A DNA stretch of 64,000 nt from Flagellimonas sp. CMM7 (GTDB lineage Bacteria > Bacteroidota > Bacteroidia > Flavobacteriales > Flavobacteriaceae): NCBI RefSeq assembly GCF_021390195.1, contig NZ_CP090003.1:1166001-1230000 (forward strand), read 5' to 3'. A program made the translations under genes and the position numbers. Positions 25,064 to 34,252 of the stretch are shown piece by piece (the first letter of the stretch is position 1; each line of letters starts with the position of its first letter). A model generated the notes under the pieces. It was not told the DNA's origin and searched no databases. It saw only the letters and a program-made list of their open reading frames with translations.

Positions 25064-25999
25064 ATGGACAAGCAGCAACTTATTGAATGTCATGACAGAA
25101 TAAAACCATTTATTCACAACACTCCTGTGCTTACTTCAAGATTGATCAATGCCATGGCAGGAGCCAGTCTTTTTTTTAAGTGTGAGAATTTCCAAAAAAT
25201 GGGAGCTTTTAAAATGCGAGGAGCGGCAAATGCCATTATACAACTTTCTGAAAGACAAAGACAAAACGGAGTGGTAACACATTCTTCAGGAAACTTTGCC
25301 CAAGCACTTTCTTTAGCTGCACAAAGTTTGGGTGTTAAAGCGTACATTGTTATGCCCTCCAACGCCCCTCAGGTAAAAAAAGATGCAGTTAAAGAGTATG
25401 ATGGAAGCATTATAGAATGTCCGCCCACACTTGCCGCAAGAGAAAATGCCACTAAACAAATAGAAAAAGAAAAAGGAGCAACATTCATTCATCCATCCAA
25501 CGATGATGATGTCATTTTGGGTCAAGGCACAGCATGTAAAGAATTATTGGAACTTCATCCAGATTTAGACTATGTATTTACGCCCGTGGGTGGAGGTGGT
25601 TTAATAGCCGGAACAGCCTTAGCCGTCAAATATTTTGGAGACAATTGTAATGTTATTGGAGGAGAGCCTTTTGAGGTTGATGATGCCTATCGTTCTTTAC
25701 AAAGTGGCACTATAGAAACAAATGAGACTGCCAATACCATTGCTGATGGGTTAAGAACACAGTTGGGTGATAGAAATTTTCCCATTATCAAACAAAATGT
25801 CCAAAGAATTATTAGGGTAAAGGAGGACAAAATTGTAAAAGCTATGCGGATTATCTGGGAACGGCTAAAAATTATTTGCGAGCCATCTAGCGCAGTTGCT
25901 TTCGCTGCTATTCTTACCGAAAAAGAACAGTTTTCAGACAAAAAAATAGGGGTAATCTTATCTGGTGGAAATGTTGATTTAAACAACTTACCATTTTAG
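25064..25999 (+). CDS. Threonine/serine dehydratase-like PLP enzyme
   Basis: A 311-residue fold-type II PLP enzyme of the threonine dehydratase/serine racemase group. The Schiff-base lysine is K50 in GAFKMRGA, SSGNFAQAL binds the substrate carboxylate, and GGGGLIAGT (about 176-184) holds the cofactor phosphate. There is no ACT domain, so it is a short catabolic or racemase-like form. It precedes the kinase-aminotransferase fusion by 26 bp and is probably cotranscribed with it. Candidate reactions are Ser/Thr deamination, serine racemisation, or action on a hydroxy-amino acid. A TATCTTTA at 25013-25020 may be the -7 element. Confidence 0.88.
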   Translation: MDKQQLIECHDRIKPFIHNTPVLTSRLINAMAGASLFFKCENFQKMGAFKMRGAANAIIQLSERQRQNGVVTHSSGNFAQALSLAAQSLGVKAYIVMPSNAPQVKKDAVKEYDGSIIECPPTLAARENATKQIEKEKGATFIHPSNDDDVILGQGTACKELLELHPDLDYVFTPVGGGGLIAGTALAVKYFGDNCNVIGGEPFEVDDAYRSLQSGTIETNETANTIADGLRTQLGDRNFPIIKQNVQRIIRVKEDKIVKAMRIIWERLKIICEPSSAVAFAAILTEKEQFSDKKIGVILSGGNVDLNNLPF

Positions 26000-26025
26000 A
26001 AATACCATTCAGGACCAACATCAAA

Positions 26026-28281
26026 TTGATGAATGCACTACTCAAAGAGGAATTCGGAATTGATTCATTAAGCATTAAAAAGCTGGATGGATATGACAAC
26101 ATTAATTACCATGTTAAAACATCGTCAGACAGTTACATTTTTAAAACATACCCATATACTGAAGAACTATTTGATTTAATCGAAGTTGAAACCGAAGCCC
26201 TGTTATTTCTTGACCAAGATAAAACGCAAGCCTTTCCTATTCCAATTCCATTTATCAATGGGGATTACACCAAAATTTTTGAGCTAGATGGGAAAACCAC
26301 CATTTGTAGAATGCTTTCCTTTATCAATGGTAATTTTATAGGAGATATCAATCCAACAAAAAAAACATATACCTTTTTAGGTGAATTTCTTGCTCGCTTA
26401 GATATTAAACTTCAAGGATTCAACAATTATACCCTTAGGGCTAGAAAGTGGGAATGGGACCTCCAATACCTGCATTTAAACAAGAAATACGTTTCCGATA
26501 TTCCCAATGCACATGACAGGAATGTCGTAAATTATTTTTTCCAACAGTTTGAGCAAAACGTGGTTCCCATATTACCTGAACTAAGAAAACAAACCATCTA
26601 TAACGATGCCAATGAATGGAATGTCTTAGTGAGCAACGAAAATGTTTCCGGATTAATAGATTTTGGAGATATGGCCTATGCTCCTTTAATAAATGAATTG
26701 GCCATAGCTATAACTTATGCCTGTTATGATAAAGAAAATCCATTGGAATGGGCAATACCCATTCTAGAATCATATCATAAAACACTTCCTCTGGAAGAGA
26801 AAGAATTAGAAATTCTCTATTACTTAATAGCAGGAAGACTTTGTACAAGCGTTTGCAATTCTGCCCATTCCAGAAAAACAGATCCGGATAATACCTACGC
26901 CACTGGAAGTGAAAAATCTGCTTGGAACATGCTTTACAAACTGTTGTCCATAAGTCCTATTGGTGCAGAAAACATGTTCAGAAAGGCTATTGGAGTGTCA
27001 ATTCCTAAAATAAAATTGGAAGCCGAAGAAGTCAAAAGAAGACACCAACACATTAGTCCCATTTTATCATTGAGCTATGAAAAACCAGTTCACATGGTTG
27101 ATGCTGCATTTCAGTATATGTATGATAGCCACGGCAATGCCATCTTGGATGCCTATAATAATATTCCACATGTGGGACACTCACACCCAAAGGTGGTGGA
27201 AGCGGGACAAAGACAAATGGCAAAACTAAATACCAATACACGGTATCTGTACGATTTGTTACCAACCTATTCAGAAAAACTATTATCAAAATTCCCTAAA
27301 TCACTGAACAAGGTATACTTTGTTAACTCTGGAAGCGCAGCAAGTGACCTGGCCTTGCGATTAGTGCACGCCCATACCAAACGTAAAAAGTTAATGGTGA
27401 TGGAACATGGCTATCACGGGAACACTCAAATGGGAATTGATATGAGTGATTACAAATTCAATAACCCCAAGGGTACCGGGCAAAAAGAGCATGTACTTAA
27501 AACATCCATTCCTGACACCTATAATGGGAAGTGCAAAGGGAAAAATGCTGGGTCTTTGTATGCCAAAGAGACCATTGAACAAATATCAAATTCTGAAGAA
27601 CCTATTGCCGCTTTTATATCGGAACCTATTGTTGGCTGTGGCGGTCAAGTTCCTTTGGCAGATGGATATTTAAAAGAGGTTTACCCCGCAATACGAAAAC
27701 AGGGTGGAGTTTGTATAAGCGATGAAGTACAAACTGGTTTTGGTAGGTTGGGCGATCACTTTTGGGGATACGAAGCCCAAGGAGTAATTCCGGATATTGT
27801 TATTCTAGGAAAACCAATGGCAAACGGACATCCTATGGGCGCCGTGGTTACAACAGATGAAATTGCAGAATCTTTTAGTAAAGGAGTGGAGTTCTTTAGC
27901 TCTTTTGGAGGCAATCCTGTTTCTTGCGCCATTGCTTTGTCTGTTATAGAGGTTATTGAAGAAGAACAGTTACAAGAGAACGCCAAGGAGGTTGGAAACT
28001 ATTACAAGTCACTTCTATTGGGACTAAAAAAAGAACATAAATGCATAGGAGATGTTAGAGGTTCCGGTTTATTTTTGGGTATAGAAATCATTGATGAAAA
28101 AACAAAAAAAACGAATAAAAAATTAGCACACCATATTAAAAATGAACTACGCAATAGGAATATCCTAATTAGCTCTGATGGGCCCGGTGACAGTGTGCTA
28201 AAAACAAAACCTCCACTTTGCTTTACAAAAGAAAATGCAGAAACTGTTGTACATGCAATAGCTAACGTATTAAAGAATTAG
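26026..28281 (+). CDS. Fusion of APH-type kinase and class-III PLP aminotransferase/phospho-lyase
   Basis: A 751-residue two-domain protein. Residues about 1-320 are an aminoglycoside-phosphotransferase-fold small-molecule kinase: NDANEWNVL puts the catalytic Asp at 194 and Asn at 199, and DFGD at 212-215 binds metal. Residues about 335-751 are a class-III aminotransferase with [11 protein letters not shown] and the PLP lysine K596 in [12 protein letters not shown]. The two domains correspond to human hydroxylysine kinase and its partner phospho-lyases (AGXT2L1/AGXT2L2). The likely reaction is phosphorylation of an amino alcohol followed by PLP-dependent elimination. Substrate unproven: ethanolamine, hydroxylysine or related. 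Confidence 0.87.
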   Translation: MMNALLKEEFGIDSLSIKKLDGYDNINYHVKTSSDSYIFKTYPYTEELFDLIEVETEALLFLDQDKTQAFPIPIPFINGDYTKIFELDGKTTICRMLSFINGNFIGDINPTKKTYTFLGEFLARLDIKLQGFNNYTLRARKWEWDLQYLHLNKKYVSDIPNAHDRNVVNYFFQQFEQNVVPILPELRKQTIYNDANEWNVLVSNENVSGLIDFGDMAYAPLINELAIAITYACYDKENPLEWAIPILESYHKTLPLEEKELEILYYLIAGRLCTSVCNSAHSRKTDPDNTYATGSEKSAWNMLYKLLSISPIGAENMFRKAIGVSIPKIKLEAEEVKRRHQHISPILSLSYEKPVHMVDAAFQYMYDSHGNAILDAYNNIPHVGHSHPKVVEAGQRQMAKLNTNTRYLYDLLPTYSEKLLSKFPKSLNKVYFVNSGSAASDLALRLVHAHTKRKKLMVMEHGYHGNTQMGIDMSDYKFNNPKGTGQKEHVLKTSIPDTYNGKCKGKNAGSLYAKETIEQISNSEEPIAAFISEPIVGCGGQVPLADGYLKEVYPAIRKQGGVCISDEVQTGFGRLGDHFWGYEAQGVIPDIVILGKPMANGHPMGAVVTTDEIAESFSKGVEFFSSFGGNPVSCAIALSVIEVIEEEQLQENAKEVGNYYKSLLLGLKKEHKCIGDVRGSGLFLGIEIIDEKTKKTNKKLAHHIKNELRNRNILISSDGPGDSVLKTKPPLCFTKENAETVVHAIANVLKN

Positions 28282-28283
28282 GC

Positions 28284-28622
28284 TTATTTTATTTTATACA
28301 CCCTTCCTTTGTTTTTCAATAGTGTTAAAGCTTCTTTCCAATTTGGTAATTCATTGGTGTCAATAGTAAGGGTGTTAATTTCTTTTGCTATGGATTTCGA
28401 TTTTTTCATGGCATCTAAATGAGCTCCACTATGTGCAAATGCCCTCATGTCTTCTTCATTTCTCCAAAGCGTCATGGTATAATGTTTTGTCCAGAAACCT
28501 TTGCTCCTAAACTCAACATAGTTGGATGTTTTTAACTGATTGGATACATGCAGTGCAAAAACAGATAGTTTAAAAAACTTTAAAGGGGATTTTAGGGTAA
28601 TAGAAGTAATTACTGCTTTCAT
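28284..28622 (-). CDS. Small dimeric alpha/beta-barrel protein (DUF3291-like)
   Basis: A 112-residue protein with the look of the antibiotic-biosynthesis-monooxygenase-like dimeric barrel: hydrophobic strands around YTMTLWRNEEDMRAFAHSGAH and a following helix. The segment resembles DUF3291 in my memory, without certainty. No catalytic residues can be assigned. It converges on the kinase-aminotransferase gene with only 2 bp between stop codons, and no terminator hairpin is visible there. Confidence 0.7.
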   Translation of the reverse strand: MKAVITSITLKSPLKFFKLSVFALHVSNQLKTSNYVEFRSKGFWTKHYTMTLWRNEEDMRAFAHSGAHLDAMKKSKSIAKEINTLTIDTNELPNWKEALTLLKNKGRVYKIK

Positions 28623-28660
28623 TATTAATACGTTTTAATCATTTGTTTTCTTTTGTTCTG

Positions 28661-29326
28661 TCAAAATTGATACATCGCCCCCAAGCCAAGGTCGGTTTTA
28701 TTTTCCACATTAATATTGGTTTCCAAATCTCCATAATCCACATCAACACGACCTACAGTTGCTTTCAAGTGGAAGTTTCCAGAAACGGGTATTTCAAATC
28801 CAATACCGTACCTCAGAAAACGTTGCCCATCTTCCTGCATAAAAGTTGTACCACCAACCTCTGAAATAGTTATGTCAAAGTTCCGTTTTGTGACAATACC
28901 GTAGGTATACAACAAAGCTTTTTTCTTCTTACCCATGGCAATTCCAAGGTTTATCCCATATCCAAACTGACTGTTGTTTTTGTATTCAATTTCCATTTGA
29001 TTTCTAGCATCTATTTGTTCCAAATCACCATCTGTAATTCCTAATTGAAGTTCTGCTCCAATAAGAAGTCTATCATTTACAAACTGTTTTCTATACCCTG
29101 CTGAAAACTCTGTCACAAAACCTGATTTCTGGCCAAGCACATCTAAATCGTTAATAAAAGCCCCACCAAATATGTTTTGTACACCCATACTTATCCCTAG
29201 ATGGAAACCATCAAAGTGTTTTTCAGTTTTGGAGGCATCTGTACCTGGGTTTTGTGCAATCAAACTTGTATGGGTTAAAAGAAAAAATAGTAGAAAAGAA
29301 CTTGTGAATATTATGTTTTGTTTCAT
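28661..29326 (-). CDS. Outer-membrane beta-barrel protein
   Basis: A 221-residue exported protein. The signal peptide is about residues 1-24 (IIFTSSFLLFFLLTHTSLIAQ), then alternating amphipathic strands and a C-terminal LGLGAMYQF, a typical outer-membrane insertion end with terminal Phe. It resembles the small OmpA/OmpW-like porin-family barrels common in Flavobacteria. Function unknown. A gap of 129 bp without a clear signal separates it from the lipase-like gene. Confidence 0.8.
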   Translation of the reverse strand: MKQNIIFTSSFLLFFLLTHTSLIAQNPGTDASKTEKHFDGFHLGISMGVQNIFGGAFINDLDVLGQKSGFVTEFSAGYRKQFVNDRLLIGAELQLGITDGDLEQIDARNQMEIEYKNNSQFGYGINLGIAMGKKKKALLYTYGIVTKRNFDITISEVGGTTFMQEDGQRFLRYGIGFEIPVSGNFHLKATVGRVDVDYGDLETNINVENKTDLGLGAMYQF

Positions 29327-29455
29327 GTTTTATTTTTTAATGACTAGGTGAAATTTTAGATTGCATCATATTAATGACGCCAAAAAGTGTATTAGGTTCA
29401 TAATATAATTATGCCGACTCCAAGGAGAATTGTTAACGTAACTATCATGTTGATT

Positions 29456-30688
29456 TTATCTATTGGATTCGAATAACTCAAACACATCATTTACATAAAG
29501 TATGCCCGCAGTAAAATGACCCTCACCTTCATAAATTACCCTGCTCACATTTGCTCCATTTTCTAACATACTCTCATATGCAGTTTCAGAGTTTAAGGGA
29601 AAAACCCAATTGTCTTCAGATGCATAATACAGGGTAATTGGATATTTAGGGGTCCAATCAAAGACATCATTATCAGCTATAGCGCTCAAATATTCAGTGT
29701 CCGTTCCATTGACCAATCCAGTTCTAAATTCAGCAGTATATAGGTCTTGTGGGTTTTGAGCGATATCCGCATTTATGTAATCAAACGGGTTGAGAATACT
29801 TTCCATCGTTGCAGCATATGGTTCGTTTATGAAAGCACTCCAATTACGATTAAGGTTATAATTAGTATTGTAAGAATCTACCACCCACATAGCCGATCCG
29901 GGATAATTGAAGTCTTCATCTAATTGCATCATTTGCTGAAAGAATCCGGATTTGTTATAAGCACCTGATGCCGGTGCACTCATTGTAATCTTGAGGTTTG
30001 AGTTTTCTTCAATATGTTGATGCAGGGCCATTGTAGCATAACCTCCTTCAGAATACCCAGCGATGAAAAGTTTATCATTTAAAATAAGGTCGTCTATAAA
30101 TCCAAGGTTTTCTTTAACGGTCATGATCATATCAAAAGATGTGCTTCCTAGAGTTTCTCTATGCTCATAAGGATGTGGATAATTGCTTGAAGCTCCATAC
30201 CCCAGATAATCAGGCATAATAACAACATAGTTGGTGGAAGCCAGTGCCATGGCAAAAACGGTAGCCAATTTTTTAGTGTTATAGCTGGATGGGGCATCAT
30301 CATTAGTGAATATTGTTCCATGTTGAAACGACACCAAAGGCATGTTTAAACCATGTTTAGGCACTATCACCAGACCAGAGGCCAAAATGGTGTTTCCATC
30401 AACATTGGAAGTATTATAAGTGATTTTGTATACTTTAATATCCCGTAAATTTCTATTGGCAATTATTGGGACTAGTTCTGGTTCGTCTTTATCAATTAAA
30501 CTCTTGAGTTGATTTTCTGACACTGTCGCCAATAATTCCCAATTTCGTAAATCGCCAAAATTTGAATCAAAGGTGATTATCTCATCTACCTCAACATCTA
30601 CACTGCAACTAGACACACTATATAACAGTGGTAGTAACAGTACGCTTAGCCGTATAAGTTTTTTAATTTTTTTCATAATTGCATTCAT
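29456..30688 (-). CDS. Secreted lipoprotein alpha/beta-hydrolase (secretory lipase-like)
   Basis: A 410-residue alpha/beta hydrolase exported as a lipoprotein (LLYSVSSC lipobox around residue 28). The nucleophile elbow is GYSEGG at about 208-213; SFQHGTIFTND gives the oxyanion region; PDYLGYGASS matches the secretory lipase family; the catalytic His is probably in YEGEGHFTAG near the end. Substrates would be esters at the cell surface. ATG codons lie at codons 1 and 5; MKKIKKLIRLSVLLL fits a signal peptide better than MNAIMKKI, so the true start is probably 30676. The AraC-type regulator gene begins about 100 bp upstream. Confidence 0.85.
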   Translation of the reverse strand: MNAIMKKIKKLIRLSVLLLPLLYSVSSCSVDVEVDEIITFDSNFGDLRNWELLATVSENQLKSLIDKDEPELVPIIANRNLRDIKVYKITYNTSNVDGNTILASGLVIVPKHGLNMPLVSFQHGTIFTNDDAPSSYNTKKLATVFAMALASTNYVVIMPDYLGYGASSNYPHPYEHRETLGSTSFDMIMTVKENLGFIDDLILNDKLFIAGYSEGGYATMALHQHIEENSNLKITMSAPASGAYNKSGFFQQMMQLDEDFNYPGSAMWVVDSYNTNYNLNRNWSAFINEPYAATMESILNPFDYINADIAQNPQDLYTAEFRTGLVNGTDTEYLSAIADNDVFDWTPKYPITLYYASEDNWVFPLNSETAYESMLENGANVSRVIYEGEGHFTAGILYVNDVFELFESNR

Positions 30689-30788
30689 TTATGGGTTACA
30701 AATAATTTTGATGCAAAAATGATTGCTAGAAAAAAATAAAATGCTTCAAACGATGATTTGAGACTTATTTGAAGAAAACGAAAAAAGC

Positions 30789-31952
30789 TTAGGCGATAAA
30801 GTGAGATTTCTGGAATTCCTTAGGAGAAACTCCAACTTGCTTTTTGAATATGCGATTTAATGTTGCTTTGGAATTAAAACCACTTTCTATCCCAAGCGCC
30901 AAAATGGTGAACTTTCTATTATCAGGATTTGCCAAAAGTGTTTTAAAATGTTCGGCTCTATATTTATTTACAAAATCATAGAATGATTGTTGCGCCTTAG
31001 AATTTATTGTTTGAGAAATGTTATGTGTTGTTACATTTATACTATCAGATAAGTCTTGAATCTTAAGTTGTGGTTCTAGATAAATTTTCTCTATTTCAAA
31101 AAGCTCTTTAATCTGTTTAAAAATAGATTCCATCTCTTCAATTGACAATGAGGACGATTTATACTTGTCCGAGTCTTTGTTTTTTAAAGTTGATACTGGT
31201 CTTTTCGCCTCAATTTCCGCATTGTTATTTAAACCAATAGCATTGTTGTACTCTACTAGGGAATATTGTCTTATTCCATTGTAGCACAAATAAAAAAGAG
31301 AAAGCACAATGGAAGCATAGACAATAATATATAGCAACTCTAAACTTCCTAAATGCCAAAAACTAAATGCTGATGATATTAATAAAACCAGAAGATTATT
31401 TATAAAGTAAATCCAAGCGAAATTTACGAGCCATGTTAACTTAATAGTCTCAATAAATGAATAGTCATTTCTAATTCTTTGCTGATACTGCTTCAATTTT
31501 TTAAAAAACCAAATAAGAGCCACAAAAACAAAAACATTACCTCCTCTATAAAAAAATTGATATATGGTTGATGGTGTTCTATGCTGAGCTCTTAATTTCT
31601 CAATATCGTAGTCAGTCAAAAAAGTAAAATCAATAAAAATGAAAACTGAAAAGGCTATTGCGAAAGAAGCAAACCACCACCATTTCATTTTCAGCTTATT
31701 ATCATTGCTAATGAGTAGCATAGAATATGCAAGAAAAGAAGGAAGAACATAGAAGCTAACCAATTTTTCCAAAATAAAATTGGGCTTAGTAAGCCCTCCT
31801 TGCCTAACCCAAAGATCACTTATAAAAATCCCTGCTATAAGTATAATCGTGACAATAAGCATGTAATCACTCGCCATTTTGTTCTTCTTATGAAAAATGA
31901 ACAAAAGAAATATTGCGAGAATACTCAAGCCAACAATGTCTACAATTAACAT
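30789..31952 (-). CDS. Membrane-bound AraC-family regulator
   Basis: A 387-residue protein. The first about 225 residues form seven or so membrane helices without a known sensor domain. After a linker (about 230-275), a C-terminal AraC/XylS DNA-binding domain (about 285-385) has the second HTH in ILALGIESGFNSKATLNRIF and ends VGVSPKEFQ. Such seven-helix AraC proteins occur in Bacteroidota and probably sense a membrane or extracellular cue. The lipase-like gene downstream on the same strand is the natural target candidate, by position only. Confidence 0.88.
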   Translation of the reverse strand: MLIVDIVGLSILAIFLLFIFHKKNKMASDYMLIVTIILIAGIFISDLWVRQGGLTKPNFILEKLVSFYVLPSFLAYSMLLISNDNKLKMKWWWFASFAIAFSVFIFIDFTFLTDYDIEKLRAQHRTPSTIYQFFYRGGNVFVFVALIWFFKKLKQYQQRIRNDYSFIETIKLTWLVNFAWIYFINNLLVLLISSAFSFWHLGSLELLYIIVYASIVLSLFYLCYNGIRQYSLVEYNNAIGLNNNAEIEAKRPVSTLKNKDSDKYKSSSLSIEEMESIFKQIKELFEIEKIYLEPQLKIQDLSDSINVTTHNISQTINSKAQQSFYDFVNKYRAEHFKTLLANPDNRKFTILALGIESGFNSKATLNRIFKKQVGVSPKEFQKSHFIA

Positions 31953-32259
31953 ATTTGCTTTATACGCATTAGTTTACCAATCTCTTTCTAGGAATGAAAA
32001 GCTTAGCTAAATATAATAATATCTATATTGAGGAAGGTTCAATTCTTTTTTGGGCAGAAGTAATCTAAGCTCCTATATCTCATTCTTTTGGATTTCATGT
32101 GAATTTTGAAAAAAAACACCAGCTTATTAATTAGAGGAGCAAGATTAAAACAATTCAATTAAAGGTTTTGATATCTTTATCCCTATCTTACTTTATCTAT
32201 AATTTGTATCCTAGATACCACCCAAATCAAGGAAAATTAATGACCCATAAGCTTCCATT
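31953..32259. other. 307-bp intergenic region between divergent regulators
   Basis: This is an AT-rich region between the AraC-type gene and the Crp-type gene. It has no ORF of note and no TGA-N6-TCA box. A TATAATTTG around 32196-32205 resembles a -7 element (TAnnTTTG with one extra base) for the rightward Crp-type gene, about 55 bp before its ATG. I see no clear hairpin. Confidence 0.4.
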
Positions 32260-32853
32260 ATGATTTCTTTTGACCATCCACAAATCCAACTTTTCTATCA
32301 ATATCTAAACGGATATGCTCCTGTTTCCCAAGCATCTTTTGAAAAGCTTTTGCCTTTAATAAAAATCAGAAGTGTACAGAAAAACGAGAGTATTGTATTT
32401 CGTGGACAAACGGCAAAAAGCATTTTTTTTGTCTGCCAAGGAATTTTAATCTCCCAGTGGATGGATGATGAGGCCAATGTATTTGTTAAAAACTTCTTTG
32501 TTGAAGGTCACCTAGCGGGGTCAACGGTCTCTATGTTAACAAGCTCTCCTTCTGGTTTTGGTATTGAAGCTGTGGAGGATGGTACTGTTCTGGAGATGAA
32601 CTATCACCGTTATAAGGAAGTAATTTATAAACACGAAGATTTAAAGAACTATTACATTGCCAATCTGGAACAAAACTGGATTATTGAAAATGAAAGGCGA
32701 CAGATTTCATTTGCTGCAGAAAATGCCACTGAACGCTATCTATCCTTTCTTAACAAGTACCCTAACTTACCTCAAAGAGTCCCACAATGGCTTATAGCAT
32801 CTTACCTTGGAATCACCCCTACTCAGTTAAGTAGAATTAGAAAAGACCTATAA
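32260..32853 (+). CDS. Crp/Fnr-family regulator (second, short type)
   Basis: A 197-residue protein with a cyclic-nucleotide-binding-like beta roll (about 25-120) and a C-terminal HTH (about 150-197, WLIASYLGITPTQLSRIRKDL). The recognition helix TQLSRIRK lacks the E-x-x-x-R pair of the FNR-like protein at 23258, so it should read a different operator. It ends right after the HTH, as in the large Bacteroidota group of Crp-like proteins without known ligand. It precedes a YdcZ-like transporter gene and a GNAT gene on the same strand. Confidence 0.88.
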   Translation: MISFDHPQIQLFYQYLNGYAPVSQASFEKLLPLIKIRSVQKNESIVFRGQTAKSIFFVCQGILISQWMDDEANVFVKNFFVEGHLAGSTVSMLTSSPSGFGIEAVEDGTVLEMNYHRYKEVIYKHEDLKNYYIANLEQNWIIENERRQISFAAENATERYLSFLNKYPNLPQRVPQWLIASYLGITPTQLSRIRKDL

Positions 32854-32938
32854 AATTCATATCCATCAACATATGTAAATGCAGAGGTTCATTTACTGAT
32901 CTAATTTTGACCTATAAAATCATTTAATACTATGAATT

Positions 32939-33388
32939 ATGGGTCAGTCAACACCAATTATTTTAGCATTTATAGGGGGAGTTTTTTTAGCCTTGCACGG
33001 AGGTTTTAATGCACAACTTAGCGAACAATTAAAAAGCCCTATACTGACTTCACTAGTGGCTTACATTATTAGTGCGCTAATTGCTTTTTTAGCCGTAACT
33101 GTAAACACAAGACATTTTCCGTCCTTTCATCAATTGAAGGATATTCCTTATTACCTATGGTTCTCTGGAGCACTTTTTAGCGTTGCCGGTATTGGACTAT
33201 ACTATTACACCATACCAAAATTGGGCATCTCCACAATGATCTCCATAGGTCTATTTGGACAAATTTTGTTTTCGGTCATTGCTGGTCATTTTGGTTGGTT
33301 TGGCTTGCCTACTGAACCTATAGCGTATAAAAAAATCTTCGGTGTGCTTGCCATGACCCTAGGAATTGTATTAATTAAAAACACGTAA
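32939..33388 (+). CDS. YdcZ/DUF606-family small multidrug-type transporter
   Basis: A 149-residue protein with five membrane helices of the DMT superfamily, DUF606/YdcZ branch. The opening IILAFIGGVFLALHGGFNAQL (helix 1 with polar GGFNAQL) and FSVAGIGLYYYTIPKLG match the family. These half-size proteins act as dimers; substrates are unknown. It lies 85 bp after the Crp-type gene and 3 bp before the GNAT gene. Confidence 0.85.
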   Translation: MGQSTPIILAFIGGVFLALHGGFNAQLSEQLKSPILTSLVAYIISALIAFLAVTVNTRHFPSFHQLKDIPYYLWFSGALFSVAGIGLYYYTIPKLGISTMISIGLFGQILFSVIAGHFGWFGLPTEPIAYKKIFGVLAMTLGIVLIKNT

Positions 33389-33391
33389 AAC

Positions 33392-34123
33392 ATGGACTTG
33401 AAACAACAAAATATAGATAATTTAACCTCTCTATGGCACTTAATAAATCGAAATGCCGGCACCGCCGTAACGGGAAATGTTTTTGACTATGGAATCATAA
33501 ATTACTCCGATTGGCCAAACAGACTTTGGTTCAAAAATGCTCCTGAACAGACTAACCTAAATCTTGCAAAAAAAATCATTTCTTCGTCCACTACAAAAAT
33601 TACCGTTCCTTACTGGGAAATTAATGGGAATGATTACTCCCCGCTTTTGGAGAACAATGGTTTTATGAAGATTTTGGAACAAGTGGGAATGTCTGCCGAC
33701 ATTTCAAAAAGTGACTTTATACCATCAGAAGTTACAATTAACAAGGTCAGGGATGAGAGGACAGCTTTATTATGGGAATCACTGTTTCAAAAGGCTTTCA
33801 AATACAAAATTGATCATAAACTACTATTAAGCAGTTATGATGAAGTGGATTATCTAATTGCCTACGACAATGCTACTCCCACTGGAACCGCTTTGATGCA
33901 TTATAGCGGAAATGAGGTTGTAGGAATTCATTCCATGGGGATAATTCCTGAGATGAGAAGAAAAGGGTATGCTGAAAAGATGATGCATTCCATGTTATTT
34001 GAAGCCGCAAAAAAAGGATATGGTTATGCTACGCTTCAAGCTTCAGAAATGGGAAAAAACCTGTATTTGAAACTAGGGTTTGAAGAACAATTCTTGATGA
34101 GAAATTACACATTATCCAAATAG
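33392..34123 (+). CDS. GNAT-family N-acetyltransferase
   Basis: A 243-residue protein with a degenerate N-terminal half and a C-terminal GNAT fold (about 125-243). HSMGIIPEMRRKGYAEKMM is the acetyl-CoA binding motif A (R-x-x-G-x-A), and YATLQASEMGKNLYLKLGFE is the following motif B. The acceptor is unknown. It begins 3 bp after the YdcZ-like gene, so the two share a transcript. Confidence 0.88.
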   Translation: MDLKQQNIDNLTSLWHLINRNAGTAVTGNVFDYGIINYSDWPNRLWFKNAPEQTNLNLAKKIISSSTTKITVPYWEINGNDYSPLLENNGFMKILEQVGMSADISKSDFIPSEVTINKVRDERTALLWESLFQKAFKYKIDHKLLLSSYDEVDYLIAYDNATPTGTALMHYSGNEVVGIHSMGIIPEMRRKGYAEKMMHSMLFEAAKKGYGYATLQASEMGKNLYLKLGFEEQFLMRNYTLSK

Positions 34124-34252
34124 GAAGAAAAACAAAATTTAATCCAAACATGTATCAAGAGAGATTTTTGAGCACGGAAGCTTAGCTTTTTTTAAGAAAC
34201 ACAAAGCAAGGAAAACAAATGGTGCTTATCTTTCTAAAATAAAATCATTAGA

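Noticed and set aside
31953..32259. Search for an FNR-type box in the intergenic region before the second Crp-type gene
   Set aside because: No TGA-N6-TCA is present. The TGATATCTTTATC near 32169 has the wrong spacing.
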